DNA of 64,000 bases from Peptoniphilus lacrimalis DSM 7455 (GCF_000378725.1 NZ_KB900373.1:62001-126000), one strand, 5' to 3'; positions 53,887-63,039 are shown, counted from the first letter of the stretch. Translations and numbers: made by a program. Notes: generated from the letters alone by a model not told the origin.

Positions 53887-55029
53887 ATGGATTTTAGAAT
53901 GGACAAAGAACATCTACTTTTACAACAAATGTACCGTGCATTTGCTGAAAATGAAGTAGATCCTGTTGCAGCCGATGTTGATGCAACTGAAGAAGTTCCA
54001 ATGGAAAACGTTAAAAAATTAGCTAGATATGGATTCTTCGGAATACCATTTCCAAAAGAATACGGTGGACAAGGGGCTGACTACTTAGCTTACTCAATGG
54101 CTGTTGAAGAACTTTCAAAGAAATGTGCAACAACAGGCGTAATTGTTTCAGCACATACTTCATTGTGTTGTGCTCCCATTTTCGAAAATGGAAATGAAGA
54201 ACAAAAGAAAAAATACTTACCTGATTTATTATCAGGACGTAAAATCGGTGCTTTCGGTTTAACTGAACCAGGTGCTGGTACTGATGCCTCAGGTCAAAAA
54301 ACTACTGCAGTTCTTGACGGAGATGAATATGTATTAAACGGTTCAAAAATATTTATTACTAACGGTGGATTCGCTGATGTATTCGTAGTAATTGCTGTTA
54401 CTGATAAAACAAAAGGATACAAAGGAATTTCAGCTTTCATAGTTGAAAAAGGAACTCCAGGATTCTCTGTTGGTGAACCTGAAGATAAGATGGGAATTAG
54501 AGGTTCTTCTACTTGCGAACTTATTTTTGAAGATTGCAGAATTCCAAAAGAAAACTTACTTGGAAGAGAAGGAAAGGGTTACACATTAGCTCTTAAGACT
54601 CTTGACGGTGGTAGAATTGGTATTGCTTCTCAAGCTTTAGGTATTGCAGAAGGCGCTATTGATGAAACTGTTAAATATGTTAAAGAAAGAAAACAATTTG
54701 GTAAGAGAATTTCTCAATTCCAAAATACTCAATTCCAACTTGCTGATATGCAAACAAAAACTGATGCAGCACAATTATTAGTTTATAGAGCTGCTAGCAC
54801 AAAAGGCAATGGAGAAGAATATATGCATCAAGCAGCTATGGCAAAATTATTTGCAGCTGAAAATGCAAGTGATGTAACTAGAAGATGTCTTCAATTATTC
54901 GGTGGATATGGATACACTAGAGATTATCCAATTGAAAGAATGATGAGAGACGCTAAGATTACTGAAATTTATGAAGGTACATCTGAAGTTATGAGAATGG
55001 TTGTCTCTAACTGGATGGGCGTTAAGTAA
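53887..55029 (+). CDS. bcd: Acyl-CoA dehydrogenase, butyryl-CoA dehydrogenase type
   Basis: 380 residues. Flavin and substrate segments are FGLTEPGAGTDASG, NGSKIFITNGG and MGIRGSSTCELIFEDC. The catalytic base is Glu363 in IYEGTSEV, the position used by short-chain acyl-CoA and butyryl-CoA dehydrogenases. With the EtfAB pair encoded directly behind, it most likely reduces crotonyl-CoA to butyryl-CoA, possibly by electron bifurcation with ferredoxin. GGGGG precedes the ATG. The gene for crotonase is not in the window. Codon choice is richer in C-ending codons than in neighbours, suggesting high expression. Confidence 0.9.
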   Translation: MDFRMDKEHLLLQQMYRAFAENEVDPVAADVDATEEVPMENVKKLARYGFFGIPFPKEYGGQGADYLAYSMAVEELSKKCATTGVIVSAHTSLCCAPIFENGNEEQKKKYLPDLLSGRKIGAFGLTEPGAGTDASGQKTTAVLDGDEYVLNGSKIFITNGGFADVFVVIAVTDKTKGYKGISAFIVEKGTPGFSVGEPEDKMGIRGSSTCELIFEDCRIPKENLLGREGKGYTLALKTLDGGRIGIASQALGIAEGAIDETVKYVKERKQFGKRISQFQNTQFQLADMQTKTDAAQLLVYRAASTKGNGEEYMHQAAMAKLFAAENASDVTRRCLQLFGGYGYTRDYPIERMMRDAKITEIYEGTSEVMRMVVSNWMGVK

Positions 55030-55043
55030 TAGGAGGCTTTGAG

Positions 55044-55847
55044 ATGTTAAAAATAGTTGTTTGTATGAAACAAGTTCCGGATACTAACGAAGTTAGACTT
55101 GATCCTGTAACTAATACATTAATTAGAGAAGGAGTTCCAAGTATTATTAACCCTGATGATAAGTCAGGTCTTGAATGTGCTTTAAGATTAAAAGATGCTG
55201 ATCCTGATAATGTTCATGTAACAGTTCTTTCAATGGGACCTCCACAAGCTGATGTTGCTTTAAGAGAAGCTCTTGCAATGGGAGCTGACGATGCAATTCT
55301 TGTATCTGATAGAGCTTTTGGTGGTGCTGATACTTGGGCTACATCTTGTACTATTACAGGTGCTCTTGAACATTTAGATTATGATATTATCATTACAGGA
55401 CGTCAAGCAATTGATGGTGATACTGCACAAGTTGGACCACAAATTGCTGAACACATTGGAATCAAACAAGTTTCTTATGTTGAAGGACTTGAACTTTTAG
55501 AAGATAAGTCTGGTGTTCGTGTTCAAAGACAATTCGAAGATAGATATCATGTAATAGATGTTAAATTCCCATGCTTAATCACTGCAATTGCTGAACTTGC
55601 AGAACCAAGATATATGAGCGTTGGCAAAATTTTTGATGCATATAAAGTTGAAATTCCAATGTGGGGATTAAAAGATATTGAAGATAAACTTGACCTTTCA
55701 AATGTTGGATTAAAGGGTTCTCCTACAAGAGTAAAGAAATCCTTCCCTAAACAAGGTAAGGGAAAGGGAGTTCTTCTTACAGATTTAACTGCAGATGAAG
55801 CAGCTCAAGCAATAGTAGCTAAACTTCAAGAAAAGTATATAATCTAA
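55044..55847 (+). CDS. etfB: Electron transfer flavoprotein, beta subunit
   Basis: 267 residues. It starts MLKIVVCMKQVPDTNEVRLD, contains the signature TGRQAIDGDTAQVGPQIAEHIG near residue 120, and ends with a helical tail that docks on EtfA. It carries the second cofactor (AMP, or FAD in bifurcating types). It lies fourteen bases after bcd with AGGAGG before the ATG, in one operon. Confidence 0.95.
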   Translation: MLKIVVCMKQVPDTNEVRLDPVTNTLIREGVPSIINPDDKSGLECALRLKDADPDNVHVTVLSMGPPQADVALREALAMGADDAILVSDRAFGGADTWATSCTITGALEHLDYDIIITGRQAIDGDTAQVGPQIAEHIGIKQVSYVEGLELLEDKSGVRVQRQFEDRYHVIDVKFPCLITAIAELAEPRYMSVGKIFDAYKVEIPMWGLKDIEDKLDLSNVGLKGSPTRVKKSFPKQGKGKGVLLTDLTADEAAQAIVAKLQEKYII

Positions 55848-55859
55848 TGGAGGCTTGAA

Positions 55860-56870
55860 ATGAGTAAAGATATTTATGTATTTATAGAACAAAGAGATAA
55901 TAAGCTTGAAAAAGTTGGTATTGAACTTTTAGGAAAAGCTAGAGAACTAGCTGACAGATTAAATGAACAAGTAGTTGCTATGCTTATTGGCGAAAAGGTA
56001 AAAGGACATAGCGATTTATTGATTCATCACGGAGCTGACAAGGTTATAGTTATTGAAGATCCAATGTTAAAAGAATATGTAACTGAACCATATGCAAAAT
56101 CAGTTTTCCATATTATCAAAAAATATGAACCGGAAATAGTACTTTTTGGTGCTTCTTCAATAGGAAGAGACTTAGCTCCAAGAATGGCAGCAAGAATCCA
56201 TACAGGACTTACTGCTGACTGTACAAAACTTGACATTGAAGATGAATCAAATTTACTTCTTATGACAAGACCTGCTTTTGGTGGTAACTTAATGGCAACT
56301 ATCGTTTGCGAAAACTTCAGACCACAAATGGCAACAGTTAGACCTGGCGTAATGCAAGCTATGGATAGTGACGCTTCAAGAACTGGTGAAGTTATTGAAG
56401 AAAAACTTGAATTTACTGCTGAAGATATGAACGTTAAGATTGTTGATGTATTGAAACACGAAAGCAAGAAGAAAGATATTACTGAAGCTAATATCTTAGT
56501 TTCTGGTGGTCGTGGACTTGGTGGACCAGAAGGATTCAAGCCACTTGAAGAATTAGCTGAAGTTTTAGAAGCTGAAGTTTCTTCATCAAGAGCTGCTGTT
56601 GACTCAGGCTGGATAACTAAGGACAGACAAGTTGGACAAACTGGTAAGACAGTTAGACCAGAACTTTATTTCGCAATTGGTATTTCAGGAGCTATCCAAC
56701 ATTTAGCTGGTATGGAAGAATCTGATTTAATTATTGCTATTAATAAAGATACTGATGCTCCAATGTTTGAAGTTGCAGACCTTGGTGTAGTTGGAAACTT
56801 AAATGCAGTAGTTCCAAAATTAACAGAACTTATTAAGAAAGAAAAAGCATTAAAAGCTGAAATTAGTTAA
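55860..56870 (+). CDS. etfA: Electron transfer flavoprotein, alpha subunit
   Basis: 336 residues. The FAD-binding C-terminal domain has SGGRGLGGPEGF, SSSRAAVDSGW, VGQTGKTV, PELYFAIGISGAIQH and INKDTDAPMFEVADLGVVGN. It accepts electrons within the EtfAB complex and passes them to or from the dehydrogenase encoded upstream. It starts twelve bases after etfB. A strong terminator ends the operon. Confidence 0.95.
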   Translation: MSKDIYVFIEQRDNKLEKVGIELLGKARELADRLNEQVVAMLIGEKVKGHSDLLIHHGADKVIVIEDPMLKEYVTEPYAKSVFHIIKKYEPEIVLFGASSIGRDLAPRMAARIHTGLTADCTKLDIEDESNLLLMTRPAFGGNLMATIVCENFRPQMATVRPGVMQAMDSDASRTGEVIEEKLEFTAEDMNVKIVDVLKHESKKKDITEANILVSGGRGLGGPEGFKPLEELAEVLEAEVSSSRAAVDSGWITKDRQVGQTGKTVRPELYFAIGISGAIQHLAGMEESDLIIAINKDTDAPMFEVADLGVVGNLNAVVPKLTELIKKEKALKAEIS

Positions 56871-56892
56871 TTAAAATTAATTTATAATCTTA

Positions 56893-56931
56893 AAAGAGTT
56901 GCTATAGATTTTTGTAGCAACTCTTTTTTTA
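56893..56931 (+). terminator. Intrinsic terminator of the bcd-etfBA operon
   Basis: The 12-bp stem AAAGAGTTGCTA/TAGCAACTCTTT with a ten-base loop is followed by further T residues. Confidence 0.9.
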
Positions 56932-56940
56932 TGTTTTTAT

Positions 56941-56978
56941 AATATATGTTGGTGAGTAAATCTCTAACAGATATATTT
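56941..56978 (+). repeat. Degenerate hairpin repeat of the GTTGGTGA family
   Basis: ATATATGTTGGTGA, then a loop, then AACAGATATATT keep the core of copies A and B, but the stem has a bulge and there is no strong T-run. It stands behind an intact terminator, so it is not needed for termination. Confidence 0.5.
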
Positions 56979-57022
56979 GATATAGAGCCAAAATTTATTA
57001 AATTGCGAGCAAATGCCTTTTC

Positions 57023-57051
57023 TTGCAAATTAAAAAGGTAAATGTTAAAAT
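57023..57051 (+). promoter_or_regulatory. Promoter of the decayed dlt/MBOAT operon
   Basis: TTGCAA (57023-57028) and TAAAAT (57046-57051) are 17 bases apart, followed by GAGGTG and the ATG at 57069. The promoter looks intact although the genes behind it are not. Confidence 0.5.
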
Positions 57052-57068
57052 CTATTTTGAGGTGTAAA

Positions 57069-57689
57069 ATGATTTTAATTGATCAATTGGATGAGATTTG
57101 CAAAAAATTTCCAGATAAAATAGCTATTGTAGATAAAGAAAAAAAGATTACATTCAGAGAACTTAGGGATAAGGCTAGGAGCTTTGCCTTTTTTATAAGA
57201 GAAAATTTTTCCTATGAAAATGAACCGATTATGGTTGAAGCTTCTAGAGATTTAGAAACAATAATATGTTTTTTTGCTATTTTATATTCAGGGAATTTTT
57301 ATGTGCCGATTGATTGTGAAATGCCTTATGATAGAATTTTATCTATAAAAAATACTTTAAATTCTAAGCTTGGTATTTATCATCACAAAAACATTTTTAA
57401 AGATTCAGCCTTATCTTTTGATTTTGAAAAAAATTATGAAATAGACGAGAATAAACTGGTAAATATCAGAAGAAAAATAATTGATACAGATCCTTGCTAT
57501 GTACTTTTTACTTCAGGAACTACAGGGGAACCCAAGGGAGTTGTCATTAGTCACTTTATGATTGTTGATCTTATGGAATGGCTGGGAAATACTCTTGGCT
57601 TAAGCCATGAGGATAAAATTGCAAGTCAAACCCCCTTCTTTTTTGATGCTTCCGTTAAGGATATATGTTTATTATTAAAGAAAGGATAG
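57069..57689 (+). pseudogene. dltA: DltA-like AMP-forming adenylation enzyme, N-terminal fragment
   Basis: 206 residues remain of an enzyme that normally has about 500. Present are the N-terminal FPDKIAIVDKEKKITFRELR, the nucleotide-binding P-loop YVLFTSGTTGEPKG and SQTPFFFDASVKDI. The frame stops after LLLKKG, where DltA proteins go on to bind the adenylate. DltA activates D-alanine for attachment to teichoic acids. The start is ATG 57069, behind GAGGTG; the ATG at 57042 lacks such a site. The break coincides with the fused end of an MBOAT gene, so a deletion has removed the rest. Confidence 0.85.
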
Positions 57690-58077
57690 TTTTGGAATTT
57701 CACCGACAAATAAAGCACTTAAGCTTTTTCAAATTATAAGGACAAGTCTACTTGTTTTTATTGGCAGATACTTTACAAGGTCTGAGAATTTATCTCAAGC
57801 TATTTTTATGCTTAAAAAAACTTTTACGGATAGGAATTTCAGATTTGGACAAATTGGCTTAAAAGCGTCAGATTATTTGATTTTATTTGTTTCTGTCTTA
57901 ATTCTTTTTATTATTTCATATAGCGAAGAAAAAAATATAGATGTAAAAGAAAAAATACTTGAATTTAAACCTTACTGGCAATTTGTATTTATATTTTTAG
58001 CATTAGCCTATGTGTTGTATTTCGGTATTTTTTCAAGTAATTTTACCGCTGTTGATTTTATATATAGGAATTATTAG
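57679..58077 (+). pseudogene. C-terminal remnant of an MBOAT acyltransferase (DltB/AlgI-like)
   Basis: In a different frame from the dltA fragment, 132 codons without a start read ISPTNKALKLFQIIRTSLLV, then FIGRYFTRSENLSQAIFMLKK, then two membrane segments and the stop. The phrase on a membrane helix followed by F-T-R-S-x-x-L-x-x-A is the C-terminal pattern of MBOAT proteins such as DltB and AlgI. About 250 N-terminal residues, including the catalytic His region, are missing. The junction with dltA lies at about 57680-57700. An ATG at 57808 is only an internal Met. Confidence 0.7.
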
Positions 58078-58085
58078 GTGAAAAT

Positions 58086-59834
58086 ATGAAAGAAAAAAGA
58101 TTTAATATTATTTTTTTAACAGTATTTTTTATTATTGCTAGTTTTATTGCATTTTTAAATATTTATACAGACCCTTTTAATGTTTTCGGGGATAAATTCT
58201 TCAAGTGGTATACTTATGATTTTACACAAAACCCTAGAACTGTGAAGATAGAATATATTAAGGGTAAAAATTACCAAAATTTTATAGTTGGAGCGAGTGG
58301 GGCTTCTTCTATTCCAATAAAGACTTTAAAAGAATATACGGGTAAGGATTATTTTAATTTATTTTCCTATGGGGCAGATCTTTTTGTGGCTGAAAAAAAT
58401 GTGGAATATTTATTAAAAAATTATAATGTCAAGTCAATAATTATGCCCCTGTCAATACCATCAGCTACAAAATTTAATGAGGAAAGAAATTCTCTAAATT
58501 ATTATATGAATCCTTATGTTTCTGGAGAAAGCAAGTTTAATTTTTATGGCAAGTATCTTTTCGCATCTCCTTTAAATGGAATTGAAAAGATAAAATATTC
58601 CAAGAAAAAATCTTATGTTCAGGAGAGCTTTGATGTTTTTAATATTGACGGTTCTTATGACAAGAGCCAAAGAGATATAGAATATATTGGAAACATTGAA
58701 ACTTACAAAAATAATTACGGTTTTAATAAGGATTATTTTCATGTGGAAATGTCTCATATGGATGAGGCCCTTTCTGCTATTAGCCATATAAAAGATCTAT
58801 GTAGAAAAAGAAATGTAGAAATAACTTTTATCCTTTGTCCCATGTATGATGAGGAAAATAAAAGGTATGATAAAAAAGAATTTTAAACTTACTATAATAA
58901 ATTATCTGCCATAACTCCTTTTTGGGATTTTACAGGAACAAACTATGAATATGATCCCAGATTTTTTTATGATCCATCTCATTTCAGAAATGCTTTAGGA
59001 AAGATGATGGTTGAGAGGATTTATGAAAATAGAAAAGATTTCGGAAGATATATAGATAAGGTAAGTTATCCCCAATATGGGCAAAATAAAATAGAAGAAA
59101 AATCTTTTTATATTTTTGAACTTCACCATATAGACGAAAAACCTTCAAATGATTATATAATTACAAAGGAAAGGTTTGAAAATATTTTAAAATTTTTAAA
59201 AACCAACAAGATTGAAACATTTACCTTTGAAGATATTTATAATTATGTAAATAATAATGGAAGTCTTCCTGACAAATTTTGCATTTTGACCTTTGATGAC
59301 GGATATAAATCCAATTATGAAATAGCTTATCCCATGCTAAAAAAATATGGCTTTAAAGCTACTATTTTTCCAATAGGAAAAACTATGGGAATGGATAAAT
59401 ATCCTGGAACTGACAGAAAAATAATACCACATTTTAGCATAAAAGAAGCAAAAGAAATGTCAGATATTATTGAATTCGGCTCTCACAGTTTTTGGATGCA
59501 CCAATCTTTGCGTGAAAATAATATATGCTTTAGACAAACGGCAAAAATTCTTAAAGGAGAAAGTGAAGATAGTTATTTACAAGCCTTTAAAGAAGACAGT
59601 CAAAAATTCAAAAAAATTTATAGGGAATTTTCTACAAAAGACCCCATTGTTTTTGCATACCCTGAAGGGGATTATGATAAGCTTAGTGAACTTGCTTTGG
59701 AAGAAGAGGGTTATAAAATCAGTCTGACCTCTGATGAATGGGAAAATACCATAGTAAAAAATTTGCCCGAATCTTTAAAAAAATTAAGACGTGTAAATAT
59801 TGATGAAAATAGGGATTTAGAAGAATTAAAATAA
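58086..59834 (+). pseudogene. SGNH-hydrolase-like plus polysaccharide deacetylase fusion with one in-frame TAA
   Basis: The frame runs through 582 codons and is broken only by TAA at 58884-58886. Before it (266 residues) are one N-terminal membrane segment and a DltD/AlgX-like SGNH part with IVGASGASSIP. After it the SGNH domain is completed by DPRFFYDPSHFRNALGKMM. Then a NodB deacetylase domain follows with LTFDDGYKSNYE and FGSHSFWMHQS. The sense of KKEF-stop-TYYNKLS suggests a Gln codon (CAA) changed to TAA. Intact, it would modify a wall polymer outside the membrane. AGGTG precedes the ATG. Confidence 0.8.
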
Positions 59835-59866
59835 GCTTTATAAATATTTATAAAGCTTATTTTAAT
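59831..59866. terminator. Palindromic terminator between the deacetylase remnant and the LtaS-like gene
   Basis: AATAAGCTTTATAAAT and its exact reverse complement form a 32-base perfect palindrome at 59831-59862, with TTTT on the plus side and ATTTTAATTC on the minus side. Confidence 0.8.
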
Positions 59867-59934
59867 TAATTTCAAAACTTTGATTTTTATAATAAAAACC
59901 TTACATTCTCTAAAAGTATTTAATTTTTTATGAT

Positions 59935-61767
59935 CTACTTATTGTTTAATAGTTCATTTAAGGCATCTTTTTCCATAAGTTCTGTTGAATAATCTAAGGT
60001 GACAGTAGCCTTAGTTGACATTTTTTTGGCATCTTTAGTGGGCAAAATTTTTCTTGTTTTTCTATCTATCAGTCTGGAATTTTCAAAAACTCCATCACGA
60101 GAATATTCAAAAAGCTTATCGTGTGTAATAAATGAACCTTTTAAAAGATAGGTCTGAGGAAATACAGCATTATTATTTACATCTTCTGAATTTCCTAATA
60201 AGTCAATACCAAATGTTGGAATTTTACTCATATCCCATCCCATCAGGTTTAATACAGTTGGGTAGAGATCCAATTGGGAACCAATGTTATCTCTGATAAG
60301 ATTTTCTTTATAGTTTGGAATATGAATTATAAGAGGAATATTCATCATTGTATCATAATCAACTTTTCTTTCTAGCCATCTTTCTAAAGACGCTACACTT
60401 TCTTTATTATTCATTGTCATTGCATGGTGATCTCCATAGATTACGACCATAGTTTTATCTAAAATTCCATTATCATCAAGTTTTTGGAAAAATTCTTCTA
60501 TTGCATTATCTGTATATCTTGCACAATTTACATAGTTATAAACATATTCTGTCTTATCCCCAGCTTCTTTTTTTATTTGTCTTAATTCCTTGGGAAGATT
60601 GAAGGGGGTATGCGTAGTAAGAGTTACCATAAGTGCAAAAAAGTTTTTTCCAGTCTTATCAATATCTGATAAAGGACCTATAGATTGGTTGAAAAAGCTT
60701 TTATCTGAAAGCCCCATTATTATTTTGTCCTTTTGCTCATAATTTTCTCCAAGATAAATATGAGTGAAATTAAAATTGGGATACACTTTTTGCCTATCAT
60801 AAAATTTGCCTGTATTTGCGTGCATAGCAACAGTTTCGTATCCATGTTCTTTTGCAATTTTAGGAAGTGCATAAGATTTTTTTCCGAAGTAGACACTATA
60901 GGCTTGACCTAATAGAGTTGGATAAACTGAAGACATTGATACAAATTCTGCATCTGATGTGTTCCCAAAACCTAAAAGTTCAAAATAATCATTGAAGTAA
61001 ATAGTGCCTTTTGCTTTTGTGAGCCTATTTAAAAATGGTGTAATTTCTTCTCCATTATATGTTTTGTTTAAAAAAGTATTTTGTAGGGATTCACATTGAA
61101 TGAATATTATATTTTTTCCTCTAGCAAGTCCTGTAAATTCGTTAGATTTAATTTGTCTATTTTTGTAGTAGGATTTTATATCTATATTTTTTGCTATCTT
61201 TTTAAATTCTTTTTTCTCCATTTTTTTATTAATGGGTCCCAAGATATTAGTTGCATAAATTTCTGTGCCAAATACTCCCTTAATAAAAAATAAGGGGGTA
61301 AAGAGAATAATTATAAGAGAAAGCACACAGATGGAAAAATTTTTTATAGAGAAAAAATTTTTATTTTTTGAAAAGCTTATAGTTATTATAATAATTATTG
61401 CAAGTATTATCATAAGTCCCATAAATATATTCAAGTCGTTTATGATAACTGGTACTATTGATCTAGCTTCTTTTGCTAAACCAACTCTTTCTAAAATATA
61501 AAAGCTTCCAAATTCTTTAAAATAAATTGATAAGCATATTTTTAATAGGGTCTGAGCAAGTATAATAAAAGATTTATAAATTTTATAAGGGAATAAATTT
61601 AAAATTGATAAATCAATGATACTTGTAAAGATAATAGTTAGAAAAATTGGGAAAAAGCTTATTTTCGTGCTGGTATTGACAAGAGTTCCTATGTAAAATA
61701 TTGAATTTAAAATAATATATAACAAAAAATATAAAAAAAAGGAAAAGGAACAATATTGTTTTTTCAA
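59935..61767 (-). CDS. LTA synthase-family sulfatase-fold membrane enzyme
   Basis: 610 residues. Five N-terminal membrane segments (to about residue 170) are followed by an extracellular sulfatase-like domain. Metal-site elements are NIIFIQCESLQN (Glu), the nucleophile Thr in GFGNTSDAEF, HANTGKFYDR and VIYGDHHAM (Asp and His). This is the LtaS layout, an enzyme that polymerises glycerol phosphate from phosphatidylglycerol onto a lipid anchor. Other members transfer phosphoglycerol or phosphoethanolamine. It faces the decayed D-alanylation-type operon, which would have decorated its product. A weak AGGTG precedes the start. Confidence 0.85.
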   Translation of the reverse strand: MKKQYCSFSFFLYFLLYIILNSIFYIGTLVNTSTKISFFPIFLTIIFTSIIDLSILNLFPYKIYKSFIILAQTLLKICLSIYFKEFGSFYILERVGLAKEARSIVPVIINDLNIFMGLMIILAIIIIITISFSKNKNFFSIKNFSICVLSLIIILFTPLFFIKGVFGTEIYATNILGPINKKMEKKEFKKIAKNIDIKSYYKNRQIKSNEFTGLARGKNIIFIQCESLQNTFLNKTYNGEEITPFLNRLTKAKGTIYFNDYFELLGFGNTSDAEFVSMSSVYPTLLGQAYSVYFGKKSYALPKIAKEHGYETVAMHANTGKFYDRQKVYPNFNFTHIYLGENYEQKDKIIMGLSDKSFFNQSIGPLSDIDKTGKNFFALMVTLTTHTPFNLPKELRQIKKEAGDKTEYVYNYVNCARYTDNAIEEFFQKLDDNGILDKTMVVIYGDHHAMTMNNKESVASLERWLERKVDYDTMMNIPLIIHIPNYKENLIRDNIGSQLDLYPTVLNLMGWDMSKIPTFGIDLLGNSEDVNNNAVFPQTYLLKGSFITHDKLFEYSRDGVFENSRLIDRKTRKILPTKDAKKMSTKATVTLDYSTELMEKDALNELLNNK

Positions 61768-61885
61768 AATATCACCTCACAAATTAATCTGTATTTTTCA
61801 TTATATAGTATTGTAAAATTTTAGTAAATAAATTTAACTGTTTGAAGTTTGGATAATTTTCTTAAGTTTTTGTCACTTTACATAT

Positions 61886-61931
61886 AAAAAAATGTATCAA
61901 CCTTAAGATTTAATATACTTAGGTTGATACA
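61886..61931 (-). terminator. Terminator of the FIVAR protein gene
   Basis: On the minus strand TGTATCAACCTAAG pairs with CTTAAGGTTGATACA (one bulge), followed by seven T. Confidence 0.85.
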
Positions 61932-61960
61932 TAAAATTATTCATTGAATTATTTTATTTT

Positions 61961-62755
61961 TTAGATTTCATAATCATCAACTGTAGCCTTAGCAGCAGCA
62001 AGAGCATTTTCCCAGTTAGAAGATAATTTTTTGTCTACATTTTTATATTCATTGGAATTTCTTATTTTGTTTTCTTCTTTTATCATTTCCTTTAAGTCAA
62101 AAATATCTCTCACATTAATTTTTTCTTCAGCTTCTAAAAGGTCATAATAAGCATTTTGTCTTTGACTTTTACTTGCTATTTTGTCTTTAGCCACAGATTT
62201 AGTGGCAGCTAGAGCACTTTCCCAGTTAGAAGATAATTTTTTGTCAGCATTTTTATATGATTTTGAATTTCTTAGCTCGTTTTCATAGCTTATTCTTCTT
62301 AAAATCAAACCTGCGTAGTCATTTGACAAAGATTTTTGTGCATCTTCAAGACCGAAAATGGCATTTGCAATTTGTTCTTCGCTTGCTTTTTCATCTGTAG
62401 AAATAGATTTTGCAGCGGCAAGAGCATTTTCATAATTTGCCTTATCTTTTTGAGTAGCTTTGTTGAAATATTTATTTGCTCTAACTTCTTTATCTTTTAA
62501 AATTTCAGCCTTTAATTTAGAAATATTTGTAACTTTTAGCTTGTTTTCTGCATCTTTTAAAGCATTTAATGCATTTTTAACTTGTTTGATGTCAGCTTTT
62601 TCAGTTACTTTCTTATCAGCTATTTTTACATCATTTATTTCTTCTTTTTTTGTATTTTGATCAGAACTTTGAGCAAATAGGTTTGAAGTCATTGGACCTA
62701 CGCTTAAAAGTAGAGCAAGGGAAAAAGATAATACTCTTTTTTTATTTAGTTTCAT
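61961..62755 (-). CDS. Secreted protein with FIVAR-like helical repeats
   Basis: 264 residues. The signal peptide (about 1-30) ends TSNLFAQSS. The mature part is four helical modules of about 55-70 residues. The last two share YKNxDKKLSSNWExALAA and stand exactly 70 codons apart. The modules resemble FIVAR domains of Gram-positive surface proteins, which bind polysaccharide or matrix. No LPXTG, SLH or other anchor is seen, so it may be released or held by another protein. I choose ATG 62753-62755, five bases after GGAGG; a TTG four codons earlier is the first base of that site. Its modules resemble those of the SLH protein at 47732. Confidence 0.8.
   Translation of the reverse strand: MKLNKKRVLSFSLALLLSVGPMTSNLFAQSSDQNTKKEEINDVKIADKKVTEKADIKQVKNALNALKDAENKLKVTNISKLKAEILKDKEVRANKYFNKATQKDKANYENALAAAKSISTDEKASEEQIANAIFGLEDAQKSLSNDYAGLILRRISYENELRNSKSYKNADKKLSSNWESALAATKSVAKDKIASKSQRQNAYYDLLEAEEKINVRDIFDLKEMIKEENKIRNSNEYKNVDKKLSSNWENALAAAKATVDDYEI
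61991..62280 (-). repeat. Two direct repeats encoding FIVAR modules (210-base offset)
   Basis: The stretch 61991-62070 matches 62201-62280 closely, with an identical core of about 27 bases around CCCAGTTAGAAGATAATTTT. The offset of 210 bases is in frame, so it reflects a recent duplication of a protein module. Confidence 0.75.
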
Positions 62756-62941
62756 ACTAACCTCCAAATTTATTATTTTATATTATTATATATTAAGCCT
62801 ATGAAAAAAATTTGTATAAAGTGTTACAAATTCATAAAAAACAGATTAAAAATTGGTTAATGTGATAATTCTTTCTTAGATTTTTCTTATAAATTTTTAG
62901 CATGTTAAAAATTTTACAAAAATCCTATAATTGTAAATTAT

Positions 62942-62995
62942 TTTACATATATTTTACATAACTTATCTTTCTTATTTACATTGGGCTAATATAAT
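62942..62995 (+). promoter_or_regulatory. Pho-box-like repeats and promoter of pstS
   Basis: TTTACA occurs at 62942-62947, 62953-62958 and 62975-62980, so copies are 11 and 22 bases apart on one face of the helix. A perfect TATAAT follows at 62990-62995. TTTACA resembles the TT(A/T/C)ACA half-sites bound by PhoP in Bacillus, also spaced by 11 bases and placed upstream of the -10 box. The gap 62768-62941 before it shows nothing else. Confidence 0.6.
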
Positions 62996-63039
62996 TCAAA
63001 GTGAAATAAATTTCTATTATTTTTGAAAGGATGAGAAAA

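Noticed and set aside
56027-56539. Long minus-strand frame (170 codons) inside etfA
   Set aside because: It is the antisense shadow of a well-conserved etfA frame, with no ribosome binding site and no recognisable protein.
57808-58077. Independent 89-residue membrane protein
   Set aside because: The open frame extends upstream to 57679 with MBOAT C-terminal sequence, so the ATG at 57808 is an internal Met of a truncated gene.
59470-59727. Alternative 85-codon frame inside the deacetylase region
   Set aside because: The other frame encodes a recognisable NodB deacetylase; this one does not resemble any protein.
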